Assembly (NCBI GenBank): GCA_035506135.1
Contig: DATJPY010000104.1
Location: 62,001-126,000, forward strand
DNA length: 64,000 nt
Source of the DNA: DATJPY01 sp035506135
GTDB taxonomy: Bacteria; Myxococcota_A; UBA9160; PR03
Direction: 5' to 3'
The notes under the pieces are model-generated. The model saw nothing but the letters and a program-made list of their open reading frames with translations. It had not been told where the DNA came from and made no database searches. Positions 62,236 through 64,000 of this stretch are shown here, one piece after another (the stretch's first letter is position 1; the number at the start of each line of letters is the position of its first letter). The translations under genes were made by a program, and so were the position numbers.

Positions 62236-64000
62236 ATCGGAGCGCCTCGACCGGATCGAGCCGCGCCCCCTGCCGACTGGGAATGAGCGTCCCGCCCAGC
62301 GCCAGCGACATGGCGATCGCGATGACCACGGCGATCTGCACGAAGTCGAGCTCGGCCGGGAGCTGCGAGATGCCCTGGTAGACCGAGGCCGGCAGGGCGT
62401 CGATCCCGGTGACCGCCTCCACCTGCTTCTGGATCCAGTCGAGGCGGGTGGTGACCGCGACCCCCGCAACCACGCCGATCGCCGTGCCCACCAGCCCGAT
62501 CAGCGCGCCCTCGATCGCGAAGATGCGCTCGATCAGGACGTCGCGCGCCCCCATCGCCTTCAGGATCGCGATGTCGCCCGACTTCTCCATGATCATCATC
62601 ACCAGCGTGACCACGATCGCGAAGGCGGCCACCACCATGATCATGGTGAGCAGGACGAACATCATCACCCGCTCGGTCTTGAGCGCCTGGAAGAAGGCGG
62701 GGAAGAACTCCTTCCAGTCGCGCGTGAAGAACGGGAAGCCGAGCTGCTTCTGCACCTCGGCGCCGATCTGCGCCGACCGGTAGAAGTCGCTGGTGCGCAC
62801 CTCGATGCCGTCGACGACGTCGCCGCTGCGCCGGAAATCCTGTGCGGCCGGGAGGCTCACGTAGGTGAAGATCTCCTCGTACTGGAACAGGCTCGAGCGG
62901 AAGATCGCGGCCACCTTGAAGCGCGAGAGCCGCGGGGCGGGGCCGAGGGGAGTCGGCGGGCCGCCGAACGGCGACACCACCAGCATCGTGTCCCCGACGT
63001 GCAGCCCGAGCGAGGCGGCGAGCTGGTCGCCGATCGCGATGCCCGGATCCACCCGCTCGTGCTTGCCCTCGGCGGCGGGCAGCAGGCCGTCGAGCGAGCC
63101 CTCGACGAGGTCGCGCCGGAGGTCCGTCACGTCGCCGATGCGGCGCGGGTCGATTCCCTGCACGCGCACGCCGACGATCTCGCCCCCGTCGCCGCGCACC
63201 ATCCCCTCGGCCTGCACGTAGGGCGAGGCCGCCAGCACGCCCGGGGTGGCGGTCACGCGCTGCAGCACGCTCTCGTAGTCGCCGAACGGGCCGAGGCCGC
63301 TCTGCACCGTGAAGTGCGCGCGGTGGCCGATGATCTCGTCGCGCCAGGTGCGCTCGAAGCCGTTCATCACCGAGAGCACGGTGATGATCAGCCAGACCCC
63401 CGCCGCCACGCCCGCCACGCAGATCGACGTGATCACCGAGATGAAGGTCTGGCGCCGCTTGGCGACCAGGTAGCGCACCGCGATGAACCACTCGGCGCTG
63501 CCGCGCGCGTCGGCCAGGCCGGCGGCGCCGAGCGGCGCCAGGCCGAGCGCCACCAGCGCGAAGAGCACGCCGAGGAGCGCCCGCCCGGCGTTGGCGGCCG
63601 CCTCCCGCGCCGACAGACCGAGCCAACCGAGCGGCGGCACCGGCAGCACCAGCACCAGGCCCGCCGCGAACGCGGCGAGCGCGACCAGGCCGAGCGCGCG
63701 CGCCGACGCGAAGCGCAGCAGCAGCCGCACCACGACCATCGCGAAGGCGACGGGAAGCGCCGCTCCGGCGAGCGCGCCCGGAAGCGTGCGCAGGAGCTCG
63801 TGGCGGTCGGCGAGCGCGCCCGGAATGGCGACGTCGATGGCGACCAGCGCGGCCGCCAGCGTCCAGACGGCGCCCACCGCGAGCGCCGTGCGAAGCCGGC
63901 TCGCCTGCCGCGCGAAGCGCTCCAGCACGACCAGCGCCGCGCCCACGAACATCGCCGTGAGGGCGGCCAGCGCCGCCGCGATCAGCACGATGAAGGCGAG
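62228..64000 (-). CDS. lolC: Lipoprotein-releasing permease LolC/LolE, 5' end open
   Basis: At least 590 residues are encoded and the frame remains open to the window edge. The last 415 or so residues are a full LolC/E: FIAVRYLVAKRRQTFISVITSICVAGVAAGVWLIITVLSVMNGFERTW (first membrane helix), a periplasmic domain (about 215-400), and three C-terminal helices ending LDPVEALRYE. Upstream are about 170 extra hydrophobic residues with roughly four more predicted membrane segments, which standard members lack. A GTG at 63988 is a possible start but lies within a hydrophobic run, so the true start may be outside. Confidence 0.88.
   Translation of the reverse strand, partial: LAFIVLIAAALAALTAMFVGAALVVLERFARQASRLRTALAVGAVWTLAAALVAIDVAIPGALADRHELLRTLPGALAGAALPVAFAMVVVRLLLRFASARALGLVALAAFAAGLVLVLPVPPLGWLGLSAREAAANAGRALLGVLFALVALGLAPLGAAGLADARGSAEWFIAVRYLVAKRRQTFISVITSICVAGVAAGVWLIITVLSVMNGFERTWRDEIIGHRAHFTVQSGLGPFGDYESVLQRVTATPGVLAASPYVQAEGMVRGDGGEIVGVRVQGIDPRRIGDVTDLRRDLVEGSLDGLLPAAEGKHERVDPGIAIGDQLAASLGLHVGDTMLVVSPFGGPPTPLGPAPRLSRFKVAAIFRSSLFQYEEIFTYVSLPAAQDFRRSGDVVDGIEVRTSDFYRSAQIGAEVQKQLGFPFFTRDWKEFFPAFFQALKTERVMMFVLLTMIMVVAAFAIVVTLVMMIMEKSGDIAILKAMGARDVLIERIFAIEGALIGLVGTAIGVVAGVAVTTRLDWIQKQVEAVTGIDALPASVYQGISQLPAELDFVQIAVVIAIAMSLALGGTLIPSRQGARLDPVEALRYE

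Overview
The window is GC-rich chromosomal DNA (roughly 70% GC by eye) from a Gram-negative bacterium. The evidence for an outer membrane is strong: lipid A, Kdo and heptose genes, BamA, Skp, LolCD and LptF all occur. Together with the 16S sequence and gene orders such as yicC-remA-gmk and bamA-skp-lpxA-lpxI-gfo-lpxB, this suggests a deltaproteobacterial-grade organism (Myxococcota, Desulfobacterota or Binatota type). That placement is inference, because no search was run. No phage, plasmid, IS transposase or CRISPR array was found. Almost all DNA is housekeeping genes packed with 4-bp ATGA, GTGA or TTGA overlaps.

Layout. 0-6.3 kb: the end of aroE, then rplX-rpmG-fdxA (minus strand), a PQQ-type sugar dehydrogenase fused to cytochrome c, an enoyl-CoA hydratase-like gene, a large lipoprotein gene and a HAD phosphatase gene. 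6.3-12.1 kb: a complete rRNA operon on the minus strand (16S, tRNA-Ile, tRNA-Ala, 23S, 5S) with a consensus-like promoter, boxA-like sites, long processing stems around 16S and 23S, and an intrinsic terminator. 12.1-14.7 kb: zapB-like, zapA, fau and tyrS, transcribed toward the rRNA operon. 14.7-21.3 kb: an lrp-like regulator, gltB and gltD, forming a glutamate synthase operon with a linked regulator. 21.4-29.9 kb: nhaA, facing smc-ftsY-glpK-ugpQ. 30-34.6 kb: a heterodimeric ABC exporter pair and a glycosyltransferase. 34.6-39.1 kb (plus strand): purM, an unassigned dinucleotide-binding protein and an MsbA-like exporter. 39.2-64 kb: a large envelope region. It carries core glycosyltransferases coupled to the (p)ppGpp enzyme, then gmk-remA-yicC-hldA-GT2-waaF-waaC. 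lptF and a Kdo/heptose-type kinase gene follow on the plus strand. The minus strand then carries lpxK-waaA-lpxB-gfo-lpxI-lpxA-skp-bamA-lolD-lolC, with lolC open at the window edge.

How the genes work together. From 37 kb to the end the genes cover most of one pathway. LpxA, LpxI, LpxB, LpxK and WaaA build lipid A-Kdo. HldA makes ADP-heptose precursor, WaaC and WaaF add heptose, and several GTs extend the core. MsbA flips the product and LptF helps extract it. BamA and Skp insert outer-membrane proteins, and LolC and LolD release lipoproteins.

The most unusual signal is a family of short dispersed palindromic repeats, each a variable perfect hairpin next to a conserved core of about 26 bp. 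Two copies (2481-2560 and 30850-30920) lie inside unrelated protein genes and are read in the same frame, giving near-identical peptides in linkers between domains. Two other loci (29982-30093 as a 56-bp tandem, and 39121-39181) sit exactly at the 3' ends of ABC-exporter genes and contain or abut their stop codons. A different GC-rich palindrome-bearing insertion may interrupt a glycosyltransferase gene at about 34446-34520. Other points of interest are a palindrome that fills the purM promoter spacer, a recurring TANCCT-type -10 hexamer about 6-8 nt before start codons that suggests leaderless mRNAs, a BamA with a TolB-like N-terminal domain and six POTRAs, and an isolated rplX.
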